Assembly: GCA_943788865.1 (NCBI GenBank)
Contig: CALSRX010000004.1
Span: 788,258-852,257 of the forward strand
Direction: 5' to 3'
Source: an uncultured Polaribacter sp.
GTDB lineage: Bacteria; Bacteroidota; Bacteroidia; Flavobacteriales; Flavobacteriaceae
DNA length: 64,000 nucleotides
Shown here: piece after piece, positions 7,080-17,329 of the stretch
How positions within the stretch are numbered: position 1 is the stretch's first letter
How the letters are laid out: every line of letters starts with the position of its first letter
Notes under the pieces: generated by a model
What the model was told of the DNA's origin: nothing
What the model saw: only the letters and a program-made list of their open reading frames with translations
Database searches by the model: none
Made by a program: the position numbers and the translations under genes

Positions 7080-8756
7080 CTATCTACTAGGGTTTCTAGC
7101 TGTTTTTTTCTTGTATGTCATCGGACCAATTCTATCTGTTACACATCTAAAACCAATAAAATTAGTTGACATGTATTCTGGTAAATACCTTCTTTGAGCA
7201 GGATCTAGCCAATATTCTCTATCGCTCCAAGAAGCCCCTTTGTAAACTCTTGTGTTATCACTAATTAATGTAGATCTAAATTTAGAATCGTATTTAGTGA
7301 CAATGTTTCCTAAGCTATCTCTTTCAATTTTAATCGCTTTTGGAGAGTTATACATTGATGGATTGTTATTAGAATCAGATTGAAAATATCTTGACGAGTT
7401 TTTATCTCCATCTCCTAAATTAGAGTTGTCACCTTTTGTGTAATTTCTTCTTAAGTAGGTATCGTTCTTTGTAACAGGAGTTGATTTTATAGTTCCTGGT
7501 AAATACAACGGAATTACTTTTCCGTTAGGTAATGTATCATACACAATAGAATTTTCATCAACAACAACAACCTTACCATCCTTACCAATCACTTTTTTAG
7601 AAAAGATATTCCCTCTAAAATAGTTCAAATCATTTGCTTCTGTATCAATATTGGGTCTGTAAACATCAGCAACCCATTCTGCTACGTTACCAGACATGTC
7701 ATATAAACCAAAAGCATTTGGTGGATATGATTTTACCTTAATAGGAATGTCAGATCCATCGCTACTCCAACCAGCAATTCCACTATAGTTTCCTTTAGCT
7801 TGTTTAAAGTTGGCTAATTGATCCCCTTTGTATCTTTTAGATTTAGCTCTGGTGTATTTTCCTGCCCAAGTATATTTTTTTCTCCCTCTAATATTATTGT
7901 ATTCTCTATTTTCTATGTTAGCTTTAGCTGCATATTCCCATTCAGCTTCAGTAGGTAAACGAAATTTCTGTGCTAAAATACCATCAGAAGAAGTAATATG
8001 TCTACCTGTAAAACTTCCTTTAGTAGGTCTAGACTCACCCTTTTTTCTAGGAACAGGCAATCCTTTTTTGTAGATCGTAGAATCACCATCAAATAATGCA
8101 TAGGGTTTTTCTAAATACACTTCTGTGTCAAAAACATCTTTTCCATTAAAAGCAATTGAATCCATTTTCCAGATGTTGTTAATTACACCTTTATCCATTA
8201 AAATCTTTAAATTCACGGCATTTGTTCTCCATTTACAATATTGGTTTGCTTGTAACCAACTAACACCAACAACAGGATAATCTGCATAGGCAGGGTGACG
8301 TAAATAATTTTCTGAAAGTAAAGCTGTATTCCCTAATCCTTTTCTCCAAACCAAGGTGTCTGGTAAAACAGAAGTATAAATATGTTTAAATTTTGGATCT
8401 TCTGGAGGAAACACATCTTTAGTGTATTGCACAAACAACAAATACTCTGAGTTTGTTACTTCTGTTTCATCCATATAAAAAGAACGAATGTGCATGTTAT
8501 TAGGAGTAGTATTCCAATCATACATGACATCATCTTGAACGCGGCCCATAGTAAAAGTACCGCCTTCTATAGCAACCATACCACTAGGTGGTTTATCGTC
8601 TTTAGAAGATTTTCCTTTAATATAGTTTCCGTAATCTGGATTGTTAAATTTCCATCCGGTTAATGTGGACGTATTTCCGCCACGAGATTTAGATTTACAT
8701 TGTGTAAGCGTTAAACTAACAATTACTAAAAAAGAAAATTTTAATAAGTTTTTCAT
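7080..8756 (-). CDS. gldJ: Gliding motility lipoprotein GldJ
   Basis: GldJ is an outer-membrane-associated lipoprotein needed for gliding and for stability of the GldK/type IX secretion complex in Flavobacterium. The 558-residue protein starts with a lipoprotein signal (hydrophobic stretch, then TQC with Cys20). It continues with a formylglycine-generating-enzyme/sulfatase-modifying-factor fold: MVAIEGGTFTMG near residue 60, LPTEAEWEYAAKA near 266, MSGNVAEWVADVYRP near 354, and FIGFRCV near the end. GldJ, GldK and SprF-linked proteins share this fold but lack enzyme activity as far as known. It is divergent from porU, another component of the same system, across a 200-bp gap, the arrangement seen in other Flavobacteriaceae. 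It ends with TAG. Confidence 0.95.
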   Translation of the reverse strand: MKNLLKFSFLVIVSLTLTQCKSKSRGGNTSTLTGWKFNNPDYGNYIKGKSSKDDKPPSGMVAIEGGTFTMGRVQDDVMYDWNTTPNNMHIRSFYMDETEVTNSEYLLFVQYTKDVFPPEDPKFKHIYTSVLPDTLVWRKGLGNTALLSENYLRHPAYADYPVVGVSWLQANQYCKWRTNAVNLKILMDKGVINNIWKMDSIAFNGKDVFDTEVYLEKPYALFDGDSTIYKKGLPVPRKKGESRPTKGSFTGRHITSSDGILAQKFRLPTEAEWEYAAKANIENREYNNIRGRKKYTWAGKYTRAKSKRYKGDQLANFKQAKGNYSGIAGWSSDGSDIPIKVKSYPPNAFGLYDMSGNVAEWVADVYRPNIDTEANDLNYFRGNIFSKKVIGKDGKVVVVDENSIVYDTLPNGKVIPLYLPGTIKSTPVTKNDTYLRRNYTKGDNSNLGDGDKNSSRYFQSDSNNNPSMYNSPKAIKIERDSLGNIVTKYDSKFRSTLISDNTRVYKGASWSDREYWLDPAQRRYLPEYMSTNFIGFRCVTDRIGPMTYKKKTARNPSR

Positions 8757-8956
8757 GTATCTTATTTAAATTTATTTAAGGGTTTTTATTAAGCATTGCA
8801 ATTTACAATAATTATGTTTTCTACCAAGATAATTTACTTTTTTTAAAGCCTGCTTTATTTATTCAAATTATAAACGATTGTTTTTTCGCTTTATTATAAG
8901 TATTCTTGTATTGGCTTAAAATATCGTGCTAATTAGAGCGTTATTTTGATTAAGAA

Positions 8957-11900
8957 ATGAGAAAAACAACATTCCTTTTTGTATTGTTTATGGGTTTAAG
9001 TACCATAACCTTTTCACAAACTACAAATTCAGTACTTTCTGCTGGAGAATGGTATAAGTTTTCTGTAGATACAACAGGTGTTTTTAAAATTGATGCTGCA
9101 TTGCTTCAAAAAATGGGAATCAATACTTCACAAATCAACCCTAAAAACATTCGAGTTTATGGAAATGGAGGCGCAATGTTGCCGCAAAAAAATAGCGATT
9201 TTAGGTATGCTGATTTACAAGAAAACGCTATTTATATAGAAGGAGAAGACGATGCTGTTTTTAATGCGGATGATTTTATTCTGTTTTATGCAAAAGGCCC
9301 TCACGATTGGGATGTAAATCCAAACCTTGAAGCGGCAACGCATCGACAAAATATTTTTTCAGATAAAGCCTATTATTTTTTAACCATCGCTCAAACAACC
9401 GGAAAAAGAATTTCAGCGATCCCAGATGTTCCCGGCACAGCTACAAAAACCATCACTACTTTTGATGACTTTGTCTTCTACGAAAAAGAAACTAGAAACT
9501 TATTCGCCGTCGGAACTCAATGGTTTGGGGAAGATTTTAGTGTAGAAAATGTTCAAAATTTTACAGTAGACTTTAGTTCTGTTGTTGTAAATTCTCCTAT
9601 AAAAGTAACTGTAGGCGGAGCAGCAATTTCGGCACTTTCATCAACCATGGAGGTAAAGGTAAACAATCAAAATGCCTTTTCAATTAGTTACCCTGCTGTT
9701 ACTAGCGGGTCATTAACCTTGGGTTGGCCTAATTTTAATTCTTCTCAGCTACAAGTAAGTTCTTCTAATTTAGACATCTCTATTACCTATAACAACAATG
9801 GAAATCCTGGTGCAAAAGCCTACTTAGATTATATAGAAGTGGTTGGAAAAAAACAATTAACAGCTACCAATCAGCAGTTTTCTTTTCGGAGTTTTGAAGC
9901 TTTTAAATCAATCGGAATTGTAGAATATCAACTGCAAAATGCCACAAATATTTCTCAATTGTGGGATGTTACAGATCATATCAATCCGAAAAGGATTTCG
10001 AATGTGTCAAACGGAAGCAATTTTACATTTAAAGCAAATGGTGGGACTTTAAATGAATACATTGTTTTACATCAGGCAGATTATTTTACGCCAGAAGTAG
10101 AAAGTAATTCCTTGGTGAAAAACCAAAATTTGCATGCGGTAAAAGACATTAACTATATCGTAATTACCAACGAAGAATTGTTTTCTCAAGCACAACGTTT
10201 GGCAGACTATCATCAAACTAATTCTGGGCTTACAACAAGAGTAGTACAACTTTCAGAAATATATAATGAGTTTGGTTCAGGTTCTCCAGACATTACCGCG
10301 ATAAGAGATTTTATCAAACAGGTGTATACTACAAACACCAATGCTTCAAGCAAATTAAATTACGTTTGTTTTTTTGGTGATGGTTCTTATGATTATAAAG
10401 ACAGAATAACAGGCAATACAAATATTGTTCCTGTTTTTGAGTCTTTTCAAAGTTTTAATTTGGCAACTTCGTATGTTACAGACGATTATTTTGTGATGTT
10501 AGATTCCAACGAAGGAAGTATGCTAACAACAGATACTATTGACGTTGCTTCTGGTAGAATTCCGGTTTCAACTGTGCAACAAGCAACAGAAGTTGTAGAT
10601 AAAATTTTAAGTTATTACAATACGTCAACTTTTGGAGATTGGAGAAACACCATCACCTTGATTGCAGATGATATTGATGAAACTGGAGAGGAAACATTAC
10701 AGTTAGGTTTAGAGAGAATTGCAGATTCTATCAAAAAAAACAAACCAGTTTTTAATGTCAATAAAATTTATGCAGATGCTTTTAAACAAGAAAACTCCTC
10801 TGGCGGCGAACGATATCCGCAAGTAAATTTAGCGTTGACAAATGCGATAGAAAAAGGAACTTTAGTGCTAGATTATTTTGGTCATGGAGGTGAAGATGGT
10901 TTTGCAAGTGAGCGAATTCTAGAAGTACCCCAAATACAATCTTTAAATAACAAAAAAGCATTACCCTTATTTATAACGGTAACCTGTGAGTTTTCTAGAT
11001 TTGACAACCCTTTGAGAACAACGGCAGGTGAGTTGGTTTTATGGAATAAGAATGGTGGAGCAACCAGTTTAATTACTACCACAAGAGAAGTTTTTATATC
11101 TACAGGGCAAAATTTTAATGAACGTTTGTTGAAAATTTTACTGCAATTTAATAATGAAGATTTATCAATTTCAGAATCGTTAATGGCAGCGAAAAATGGT
11201 TTCTCAAGCTTTCAGAAATTCTTTATTTATTATTTGGGTGACCCAGCAATGAAATTAGCAATTCCAAAGCCAAACATTCAAATAACTAAAATGAATGGTA
11301 TAGGCATTACGCAATCGTTAGATACCTTAAAAGCGTTATCTAAAGTAAGTTTTGAAGGAATTGTAACCGATAATTCAAATCAAGTGTTAAGCAACTTTAA
11401 TGGTACATTATCGACTACGGTTTTTGATAAGCCCATAAATAAGACCACCTTAGACAATGATAATTTTGGTATTAAAATGAATTTTGATTCTAGAGAAAGT
11501 AAATTGTTTAGAGGAAAATCTAGTGTTACAAATGGAGCCTTTAAATTCGATTTTATTGTTCCAAAAGATATCAAAGTTGAATATGGAAAAGGAAAATTAA
11601 GTTTCTATGCTTCCACTGCAAATGAAGATAAATCTGGAGCAAATTTTGATGTTGTTGTTGGAGGTATAAATCCGAATGCAACTAGTGATACGGTTGGGCC
11701 AGACTTGTCAATTTATATGAATGACGAATCTTTTATTGAAGGAGGAAACACCAATACCTCTCCAAATTTAATCGTTTCCTTGTCAGATTTAAGTGGTATC
11801 AATACTTCGGTTACGTCTATTGGTCATGACATCGTCGCTATTTTAGATGGTGATCAGGCAAACCCTATTGTTTTAAACGATTATTATGAAACCGAATTAA

Positions 11901-12349
11901 ATGATTTTACCAAAGGAAAAGTAGTCTATCAATTAAGAGATTTATCGGTTGGAAATCATACCATAAAAATAAAAGCTTGGGACACATATAATAATTCGTC
12001 AGAAGCAACGTTAAATTTCATGGTTGTTAGTGATAGCGGACTTGTGTTAGATAATGTATTAAACTATCCAAATCCGTTTGTAAATTATACAGAGTTTTGG
12101 TTCAATCATAACAAACCAAATGAACCATTAGAAGTGCAAGTTCAACTCTTTACCATTTCTGGTAAAATTATCAAAACAATTAATCAGACAGTACAAACTT
12201 CTGGAAACCTTTCTCGGAGTATACATTGGAATGGTTTAGATGATTTTGGGAATAGAATAGGAAAAGGAGTTTATATATATAAGTTAAAAGTAAAATCAAC
12301 GATTAGTAATCAATATTCAGAGAAATATGAAAAATTAGTCATACTTTAG
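8957..12349 (+). CDS. porU: Type IX secretion system sortase PorU (C25 gingipain-type peptidase)
   Basis: PorU sits on the cell surface, cleaves the C-terminal sorting domain of type IX cargo, and joins the cargo to anionic lipopolysaccharide or another acceptor. The 1130-residue protein has an N-terminal signal peptide (about 1-20). A long beta-rich N-domain is followed by a C25 cysteine protease domain of about residues 395-760. The expected catalytic pair is visible: His643 in DYFGHGGEDG and Cys677 in VTCEFSRFDNP. The last 100 residues (YPNPF ... GKGVYIYKLKV) resemble the FlgD-like/type IX C-terminal beta-sandwich. It starts at ATG 8957. It is followed 35 bp later by porV, its partner in the attachment complex. 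Confidence 0.95.
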   Translation: MRKTTFLFVLFMGLSTITFSQTTNSVLSAGEWYKFSVDTTGVFKIDAALLQKMGINTSQINPKNIRVYGNGGAMLPQKNSDFRYADLQENAIYIEGEDDAVFNADDFILFYAKGPHDWDVNPNLEAATHRQNIFSDKAYYFLTIAQTTGKRISAIPDVPGTATKTITTFDDFVFYEKETRNLFAVGTQWFGEDFSVENVQNFTVDFSSVVVNSPIKVTVGGAAISALSSTMEVKVNNQNAFSISYPAVTSGSLTLGWPNFNSSQLQVSSSNLDISITYNNNGNPGAKAYLDYIEVVGKKQLTATNQQFSFRSFEAFKSIGIVEYQLQNATNISQLWDVTDHINPKRISNVSNGSNFTFKANGGTLNEYIVLHQADYFTPEVESNSLVKNQNLHAVKDINYIVITNEELFSQAQRLADYHQTNSGLTTRVVQLSEIYNEFGSGSPDITAIRDFIKQVYTTNTNASSKLNYVCFFGDGSYDYKDRITGNTNIVPVFESFQSFNLATSYVTDDYFVMLDSNEGSMLTTDTIDVASGRIPVSTVQQATEVVDKILSYYNTSTFGDWRNTITLIADDIDETGEETLQLGLERIADSIKKNKPVFNVNKIYADAFKQENSSGGERYPQVNLALTNAIEKGTLVLDYFGHGGEDGFASERILEVPQIQSLNNKKALPLFITVTCEFSRFDNPLRTTAGELVLWNKNGGATSLITTTREVFISTGQNFNERLLKILLQFNNEDLSISESLMAAKNGFSSFQKFFIYYLGDPAMKLAIPKPNIQITKMNGIGITQSLDTLKALSKVSFEGIVTDNSNQVLSNFNGTLSTTVFDKPINKTTLDNDNFGIKMNFDSRESKLFRGKSSVTNGAFKFDFIVPKDIKVEYGKGKLSFYASTANEDKSGANFDVVVGGINPNATSDTVGPDLSIYMNDESFIEGGNTNTSPNLIVSLSDLSGINTSVTSIGHDIVAILDGDQANPIVLNDYYETELNDFTKGKVVYQLRDLSVGNHTIKIKAWDTYNNSSEATLNFMVVSDSGLVLDNVLNYPNPFVNYTEFWFNHNKPNEPLEVQVQLFTISGKIIKTINQTVQTSGNLSRSIHWNGLDDFGNRIGKGVYIYKLKVKSTISNQYSEKYEKLVIL

Positions 12350-12384
12350 TCTCAATCTTGATTCAACCAAACCTAAAAGATCAA

Positions 12385-13500
12385 ATGAAAAAAAGTTACG
12401 TATTACCTATAGTAGTCTTGTTTTTTATGGTGGTTAATACCATTCAAAGTCAGTCTAATTCAATAACAACAGCAGCCCCATTTTTATTAATTACACCAGA
12501 TGCTAGAGCAGGAGGAATGGGAGATATGGGAGTAGCAACATCATCCGATGCTTTTTCTTTATTTCACAATCCATCTAAAATCGCATTCAATACAAATCAA
12601 ATAAGTATTGGAGCCAATTATACACCATGGTTGCGCAACTTGGTTGATGATATTTTTGTGGGAGGATTGTCTTATGTGAACAGGTTTAGTGAAAATGCAG
12701 CTTGGGCTGTAGATTTTAAATATTTTTCTTTGGGTAAAATAGAATTAACAGATTCTAGTGGAAATCCAATTGGAACTGAAAATCCAAATGAACTATCGGT
12801 TTCTGGAGCTTATGCCTTAAAATTAAGTGAAACTTTTTCTATGGGAGTTGGGTTGCGTTATATTCATTCAAATTATAAACTGAGTGTTCAAAATCCGAAT
12901 ATCAAAGCAATCAACTCGTTTGCTGTAGATGTTTCTGGGTATTACAGATCTCCAGAAGAAAATTATGGAACCTTTAATGGTAGATATCGACTAGGGTTTA
13001 ACATTTCTAATATTGGGCCAAAAGTATCTTATGTCCCAGGAAATGAAGATTTTATTCCGACAAACTTAAGATTGGGTGGAGGTTTTGATTTTATTTTAGA
13101 TGATTATAATATTATCGGAATTAACATAGAAACCACCAAGTTATTAGTGCCATCTCCACAACCAGATAATTCTGATAAAGATAAAGGTTGGTTGTCTGGG
13201 ATGTTTTCATCTTTTGGTGATGCACCAGGAGGCTTTAGCGAAGAAATAAAAGAATTTACCTATGCTCTAGGAGCAGAATACTTATATAACAAAGCCTTTG
13301 CGTTAAGAACTGGATATTATCACGAAAGTGAAATTAAAGGGAATAGACAATACTTTACAATGGGTGGCGGATTTAAAGCAAGAGCTTTTTCGTTAGATTT
13401 GTCTTACTTGATGAACGCCTCTAATGTAAATCATCCTTTAGAAAATACTTTACGTTTTTCATTATCATTTGATTTAGGGGAGATTTATGAAGATTATTAG
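12385..13500 (+). CDS. porV: Type IX secretion outer membrane protein PorV (LptO)
   Basis: PorV is a 14-strand FadL-like outer-membrane barrel that shuttles type IX cargo from the translocon to the PorU sortase. I chose ATG 12385 because it gives a standard signal peptide (MKKSYVLPIVVLFFMV ... QSQ). The frame stays open upstream to a TTG at 12358, but that start would add nine polar residues in front of the signal. The mature protein opens with the family hallmark PFLLITPDARAGGMGDMG and SSDAFSLFHNPSKIAF, and continues with alternating beta strands to an aromatic end. The 371-residue length fits. It is in an operon with porU (35-bp gap) and probably with cdd. Confidence 0.95.
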   Translation: MKKSYVLPIVVLFFMVVNTIQSQSNSITTAAPFLLITPDARAGGMGDMGVATSSDAFSLFHNPSKIAFNTNQISIGANYTPWLRNLVDDIFVGGLSYVNRFSENAAWAVDFKYFSLGKIELTDSSGNPIGTENPNELSVSGAYALKLSETFSMGVGLRYIHSNYKLSVQNPNIKAINSFAVDVSGYYRSPEENYGTFNGRYRLGFNISNIGPKVSYVPGNEDFIPTNLRLGGGFDFILDDYNIIGINIETTKLLVPSPQPDNSDKDKGWLSGMFSSFGDAPGGFSEEIKEFTYALGAEYLYNKAFALRTGYYHESEIKGNRQYFTMGGGFKARAFSLDLSYLMNASNVNHPLENTLRFSLSFDLGEIYEDY

Positions 13501-13532
13501 TATCTTCGTTAGCACACCAGTTTACAACAACT

Positions 13533-14015
13533 ATGAAAAAAATTGATGTAGTAGCTACTGCAACTATTTATGAAGATGTTTCAGAATTACCTTCAGATGT
13601 TCAAATACTAATGAATAAAGCGGTTGAAGCTCGAAATCAAGCCTATGCGCCCTATTCTAAATTTAAAGTTGGAGCAGCCTTGTTATTAGAAAACAATCAA
13701 GTTATTTTAGGGAATAATCAAGAAAATGCAGCCTATCCATCGGGAATGTGTGCAGAAAGAGTTGCTATCTGGAAAGCGGGTTCGGATTATCCAGGAGTTA
13801 AAGTAAAACAACTGGTTATTACTGCAAGTTCTACCAATACTAAAGTTGATAGACCTGTTGGACCCTGTGGTGCTTGTAGACAAACATTATCGGAATACGA
13901 AATAAACCAAAAAGAACCGATAGAAATTTATTTTATGGGAGAAGTTGGTAAAGTTGTAAAAACAGCATCGTTGTTGTCTTTATTGCCTTTTTCATTTGAT
14001 AGCACTTATTTATAA
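13533..14015 (+). CDS. cdd: Cytidine deaminase
   Basis: It hydrolyses cytidine and deoxycytidine to uridine and deoxyuridine in pyrimidine salvage, in the cytoplasm. The 160-residue protein has the small homotetrameric type of active site. Cys73-Ala-Glu75 lies in GMCAERVA and Cys112-x-x-Cys115 in PCGACRQ, giving three cysteine zinc ligands and the proton-shuttling glutamate. The region AYAPYSKFKVGAALL (about 38-52) is the substrate-binding part. The gene is 32 bp after porV and overlaps the next gene by one base (TAATG), so translation of the haemoglobin is probably coupled to it. Confidence 0.95.
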   Translation: MKKIDVVATATIYEDVSELPSDVQILMNKAVEARNQAYAPYSKFKVGAALLLENNQVILGNNQENAAYPSGMCAERVAIWKAGSDYPGVKVKQLVITASSTNTKVDRPVGPCGACRQTLSEYEINQKEPIEIYFMGEVGKVVKTASLLSLLPFSFDSTYL

Positions 14016-14395
14016 TGCAACAAGACATTTCTTCTAGAGAAGATATACATTTTATCATTACAGAATTTTATAAAAAGTTAATTTCTGATTCAGAAATGCT
14101 TCCTTTTTTTGAAGAAATAGTGCAACAAAATCACTTAGAAAAGCATATAGAGATCATCACAGATTTCTGGCAAGATATTTTGCTTCATACAAATTCGTAT
14201 CAGAACAATGTTTTGCAAAAACACTTAGATTTTAATAAAAAAAAGCGTTTTAAAAAAGAACATTTTAAGAAGTGGTTGTTTTATTTACAAACTACAATTG
14301 ATGCTTTTTTTGAGGGTCAAGTTGCTCAAAATATGAAAGATAGAGCCAATTCAATAGCTATGGTAATGCAAGTAAAATTGAAACTTTACGATTAG
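14015..14395 (+). CDS. Group III truncated haemoglobin
   Basis: This is a small haem protein of 126 residues. The sequence IITDFWQDILLHTNSYQ (about 47-63) followed by QKHLDF matches the group III branch, with His70 as the likely proximal haem ligand. The conserved phenylalanines of the B helix and CD region (FYKKL, PFFEEI) are present. Family members bind oxygen or nitric oxide and are thought to help with nitrosative or redox stress. The role in this organism is inference. The start codon overlaps the cdd stop by one base, so the two form a coupled pair. No other start is plausible. Confidence 0.88.
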   Translation: MQQDISSREDIHFIITEFYKKLISDSEMLPFFEEIVQQNHLEKHIEIITDFWQDILLHTNSYQNNVLQKHLDFNKKKRFKKEHFKKWLFYLQTTIDAFFEGQVAQNMKDRANSIAMVMQVKLKLYD

Positions 14396-14551
14396 TTTAA
14401 ATTATCTCTTTTATAATTCGTTTTTAGTAAAAATATCTAGAAATTTTATAAAATGCATAAAAATTAATAAAAGTATGTGCTATTTATATTTATACAAATT
14501 AAAATGTGTTTCTTTGTTTAGGTTAAACAAAATAGCAATTAACTTATTAGG

Positions 14552-15616
14552 ATGATTAATTCAAAAATTACAGGGACTGGTTGTTATATTCCAACAATTA
14601 TTCAAGGGAATGATGCTTTCTTAGAGCATGAGTTTTTAAATGAAGATGGATCTAAATTTGAAACGAGTAATAAAATAATTATTGAAAAGTTTAAATCTAT
14701 TACAGGAATAGAAGAAAGAAGATATGCTTCTAGCAACTATTCAACTTCAGATTTGGCTTTTTTTGCTGCTCAAAAAGCAATTGAGACCTCGGGTGTAAAT
14801 CCAGAAGAATTGGATTACATTATTTTAGCACATAATTTTGGAGATGTAAATAAGCCTGCAGGACAGAGTGATATTTTACCAAGTTTAGCTACCAGAGTTA
14901 AACACAGTTTAAAAATTGAAAATCCAAATTGTGTTGCGTACGATATCTTATTTGGATGTCCAGGTTGGATTGAAGGTATTATCCAAGCACATGCCTTTAT
15001 AAAGTCAGGGATGGCAAAAAAAGTATTGGTTATTGGAGCAGAAACCTTGTCTAGAGTTGTAGATAAAACAGATAGAGATTCTATGATTTTTAGTGATGGG
15101 GCAGGAGCTTGTATTGTAGAAGCGCATGAAGATGATACCATCGGAATTTTAAGTCACGCTACTCAAACCTTTTCGAAAGAAGAAGCCTATTACTTGTATT
15201 TTGGAAAATCAAACGCTACAGATTCTTCAGAAGATGAAAAGTATATTAAAATGGATGGTCGTAAAATTTACGAGTTTGCTTTAAATCATGTTCCGAATGC
15301 AATGAAATCTGCTTTAGATAAAAGTGGTATAGCTATTAATGATGTGAAAAAAGTATTTATTCATCAAGCAAATGAAAAGATGGATGAGGCAATTATAAAA
15401 CGATTTTACAGATTGTTCAAACAGCAAGTCCCAGAAGGAGTGATGCCAATGAATATCCATGAATATGGAAATAGTTCTGTGGCAACGGTGCCTACTTTGT
15501 TAGACTTGGTTTTAAAAGGACAGATAAAAAATCAAGAAGTTCAAAAAGGAGATGTAGTTATTTTTGCTTCAGTAGGTTCTGGAATGAACATCAATGCCAT
15601 TGTATATCGTTTTTAA
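14552..15616 (+). CDS. 3-oxoacyl-ACP synthase III family protein (FabH-like ketoacyl synthase)
   Basis: The 354 residues show the thiolase fold of FabH-type condensing enzymes. The full triad is visible: Cys136 in ILFGCPGW, His271 in IHQANEKMD and Asn307 in EYGNSSVAT. Enzymes of this type join an acyl-CoA starter to malonyl-ACP in the first condensation of fatty-acid or related lipid synthesis. It differs from canonical FabH by a longer N-terminal part (SKFETSNKIIIEKFKSITGI) and by Gly-Cys-Pro instead of Ala-Cys-Ala/Ser around the nucleophile, so it may be a paralogue with another starter. It is monocistronic, upstream of guaA, with no fatty-acid genes nearby. Confidence 0.85.
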   Translation: MINSKITGTGCYIPTIIQGNDAFLEHEFLNEDGSKFETSNKIIIEKFKSITGIEERRYASSNYSTSDLAFFAAQKAIETSGVNPEELDYIILAHNFGDVNKPAGQSDILPSLATRVKHSLKIENPNCVAYDILFGCPGWIEGIIQAHAFIKSGMAKKVLVIGAETLSRVVDKTDRDSMIFSDGAGACIVEAHEDDTIGILSHATQTFSKEEAYYLYFGKSNATDSSEDEKYIKMDGRKIYEFALNHVPNAMKSALDKSGIAINDVKKVFIHQANEKMDEAIIKRFYRLFKQQVPEGVMPMNIHEYGNSSVATVPTLLDLVLKGQIKNQEVQKGDVVIFASVGSGMNINAIVYRF

Positions 15617-15673
15617 CAGAAATTAAATACCTAGATTTTCGTTTTTTTAAGACACGAAAAAAAATGAAAATAG

Positions 15674-15707
15674 TTGTAAAAAAATCTAAATTCTTGTAGT
15701 ATTTTTG
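15674..15707 (+). promoter_or_regulatory. Bacteroidota-type promoter for guaA
   Basis: TTG at 15674-15676 and TATTTTTG (TAnnTTTG) at 15700-15707 are separated by 23 bp, the upper end of the accepted range. The -7 element ends only 3 bp before the ATG at 15711, so the mRNA would be nearly leaderless, or the true ATG use depends on this start. Confidence 0.45.
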
Positions 15708-15710
15708 CAC

Positions 15711-17246
15711 ATGCAACAACACAATGTACTTATATTAGATTTCGGTTCGCAATACACACAGCTTATTGCGCGTAGAGTTAGAGAGTTAAACATTTATTGT
15801 GAAATTCATCCCTACAACAATCCACCTAAAGATTTAACAAATTATAAAGCAGTCATCCTTTCTGGGAGCCCCTCTTCTGTTCGTTCAGAAGATCCACCGC
15901 ATCCAGATTTATCAGAAATTAGAGGTAAAAAACCTTTGTTAGCTGTTTGTTATGGAGCTCAATATTTAGCTCATTTTTCAGGCGGTTTGGTTGGCCAATC
16001 GAACACCCGAGAATACGGAAGGGCAAACTTATCTTATGTAAAAGAGAATGAAGTTTTCTTTGAAAATATTACAACAGGAAGTCAAGTTTGGATGAGTCAT
16101 TCGGATACGATTAAAGAATTACCTACCAACGGTTTGCGTTTAGCAAGTACAAATGATGTTGAAAATGCAGCCTATAAAATTGAAGGAGAACAAACATTTG
16201 CTATTCAGTTTCATCCAGAAGTATATCATTCTACAGACGGAAAAAAACTATTAGAAAACTTTTTAGTAAAAATTGCGGGTGTTGCACAAACTTGGACGCC
16301 AGATTCATTTGTTGAAAGTACAGTTGAAGCAATCAGAGAAAAAGTAGGCACAGAAAAAGTAGTCTTAGGGCTTTCTGGGGGAGTAGATTCTACCGTGGCA
16401 GCAGTATTATTACACAAAGCAATTGGAAAAAATCTACATTGTATTTTTGTAAACAATGGCTTACTTCGTAAAAATGAATTCACCGATGTGTTAAAGCAAT
16501 ATGAAGGAATGGGCTTAAACGTAAAAGGTGTAGATGCATCAGATCGTTTTTTAGATGCTTTAAAAGGATTAACTGATCCAGAAGCCAAAAGAAAAGCCAT
16601 AGGAAAAGCTTTTATAGAAGTTTTTGATGATGAATCACATAAAATTGAAGATGCAAAATGGTTGGCACAAGGAACTATTTATCCTGATGTAATAGAGTCT
16701 GTTTCTGTAAATGGAGGACCATCAGCAACTATTAAAAGTCACCATAATGTTGGGGGATTACCAGATTTTATGAAGTTAAAAATTGTAGAACCATTACGAA
16801 TGATTTTTAAAGATGAGGTAAGAAGAGTTGGGGCATCTATGGGAATTGATAAAGAATTGTTAGGTAGACATCCATTTCCGGGTCCAGGTTTAGGGATTCG
16901 AATTTTAGGAGATATCACAAAAGAAAAAGTAAGAATTTTACAAGAAGTTGATGCTATCTTTATAAACGGATTGAAAAAGAGCGGTTTGTATGATAGTGTA
17001 TGGCAAGCAGGAGCAATGTTATTGCCAGTAAATTCTGTAGGAGTTATGGGCGATGAGAGAACTTACGAAAAAGTGGTCGCTTTACGAGCTGTTGAAAGTA
17101 CCGATGGTATGACCGCAGATTGGGTAAATTTACCTTATGAATTCTTGCAAAAAACATCAAACGATATTATCAATAAAGTAAAAGGTGTTAATAGAGTAGT
17201 GTACGACATTAGCTCTAAACCACCTGCAACAATTGAATGGGAATAA
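15711..17246 (+). CDS. guaA: GMP synthase (glutamine-hydrolysing)
   Basis: It converts XMP to GMP using ATP and glutamine in purine synthesis. The 511-residue protein has a class I glutamine amidotransferase domain first: [15 protein letters not shown] at about 11-25, the nucleophile Cys80 in AVCYGAQY, and the triad His in [12 protein letters not shown]. An ATP pyrophosphatase domain follows with the PP-loop [14 protein letters not shown] near 218-231, then the dimerisation domain ending [17 protein letters not shown], the usual GuaA C-terminus. I chose ATG 15711 ([14 protein letters not shown]). An in-frame TTG two codons earlier lies inside the predicted promoter. Confidence 0.97.
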   Translation: MQQHNVLILDFGSQYTQLIARRVRELNIYCEIHPYNNPPKDLTNYKAVILSGSPSSVRSEDPPHPDLSEIRGKKPLLAVCYGAQYLAHFSGGLVGQSNTREYGRANLSYVKENEVFFENITTGSQVWMSHSDTIKELPTNGLRLASTNDVENAAYKIEGEQTFAIQFHPEVYHSTDGKKLLENFLVKIAGVAQTWTPDSFVESTVEAIREKVGTEKVVLGLSGGVDSTVAAVLLHKAIGKNLHCIFVNNGLLRKNEFTDVLKQYEGMGLNVKGVDASDRFLDALKGLTDPEAKRKAIGKAFIEVFDDESHKIEDAKWLAQGTIYPDVIESVSVNGGPSATIKSHHNVGGLPDFMKLKIVEPLRMIFKDEVRRVGASMGIDKELLGRHPFPGPGLGIRILGDITKEKVRILQEVDAIFINGLKKSGLYDSVWQAGAMLLPVNSVGVMGDERTYEKVVALRAVESTDGMTADWVNLPYEFLQKTSNDIINKVKGVNRVVYDISSKPPATIEWE

Positions 17247-17329
17247 CATACTAAGCTGGCATATTTTATGTTATACTATACATAATAGCCAACGTTAGAA
17301 TTTTTTCAAAAAGTAGAAATATATATTAG

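Noticed and set aside
12358-12384. TTG start for porV
   Set aside because: It places nine polar residues before the signal peptide; ATG 12385 is the better start.
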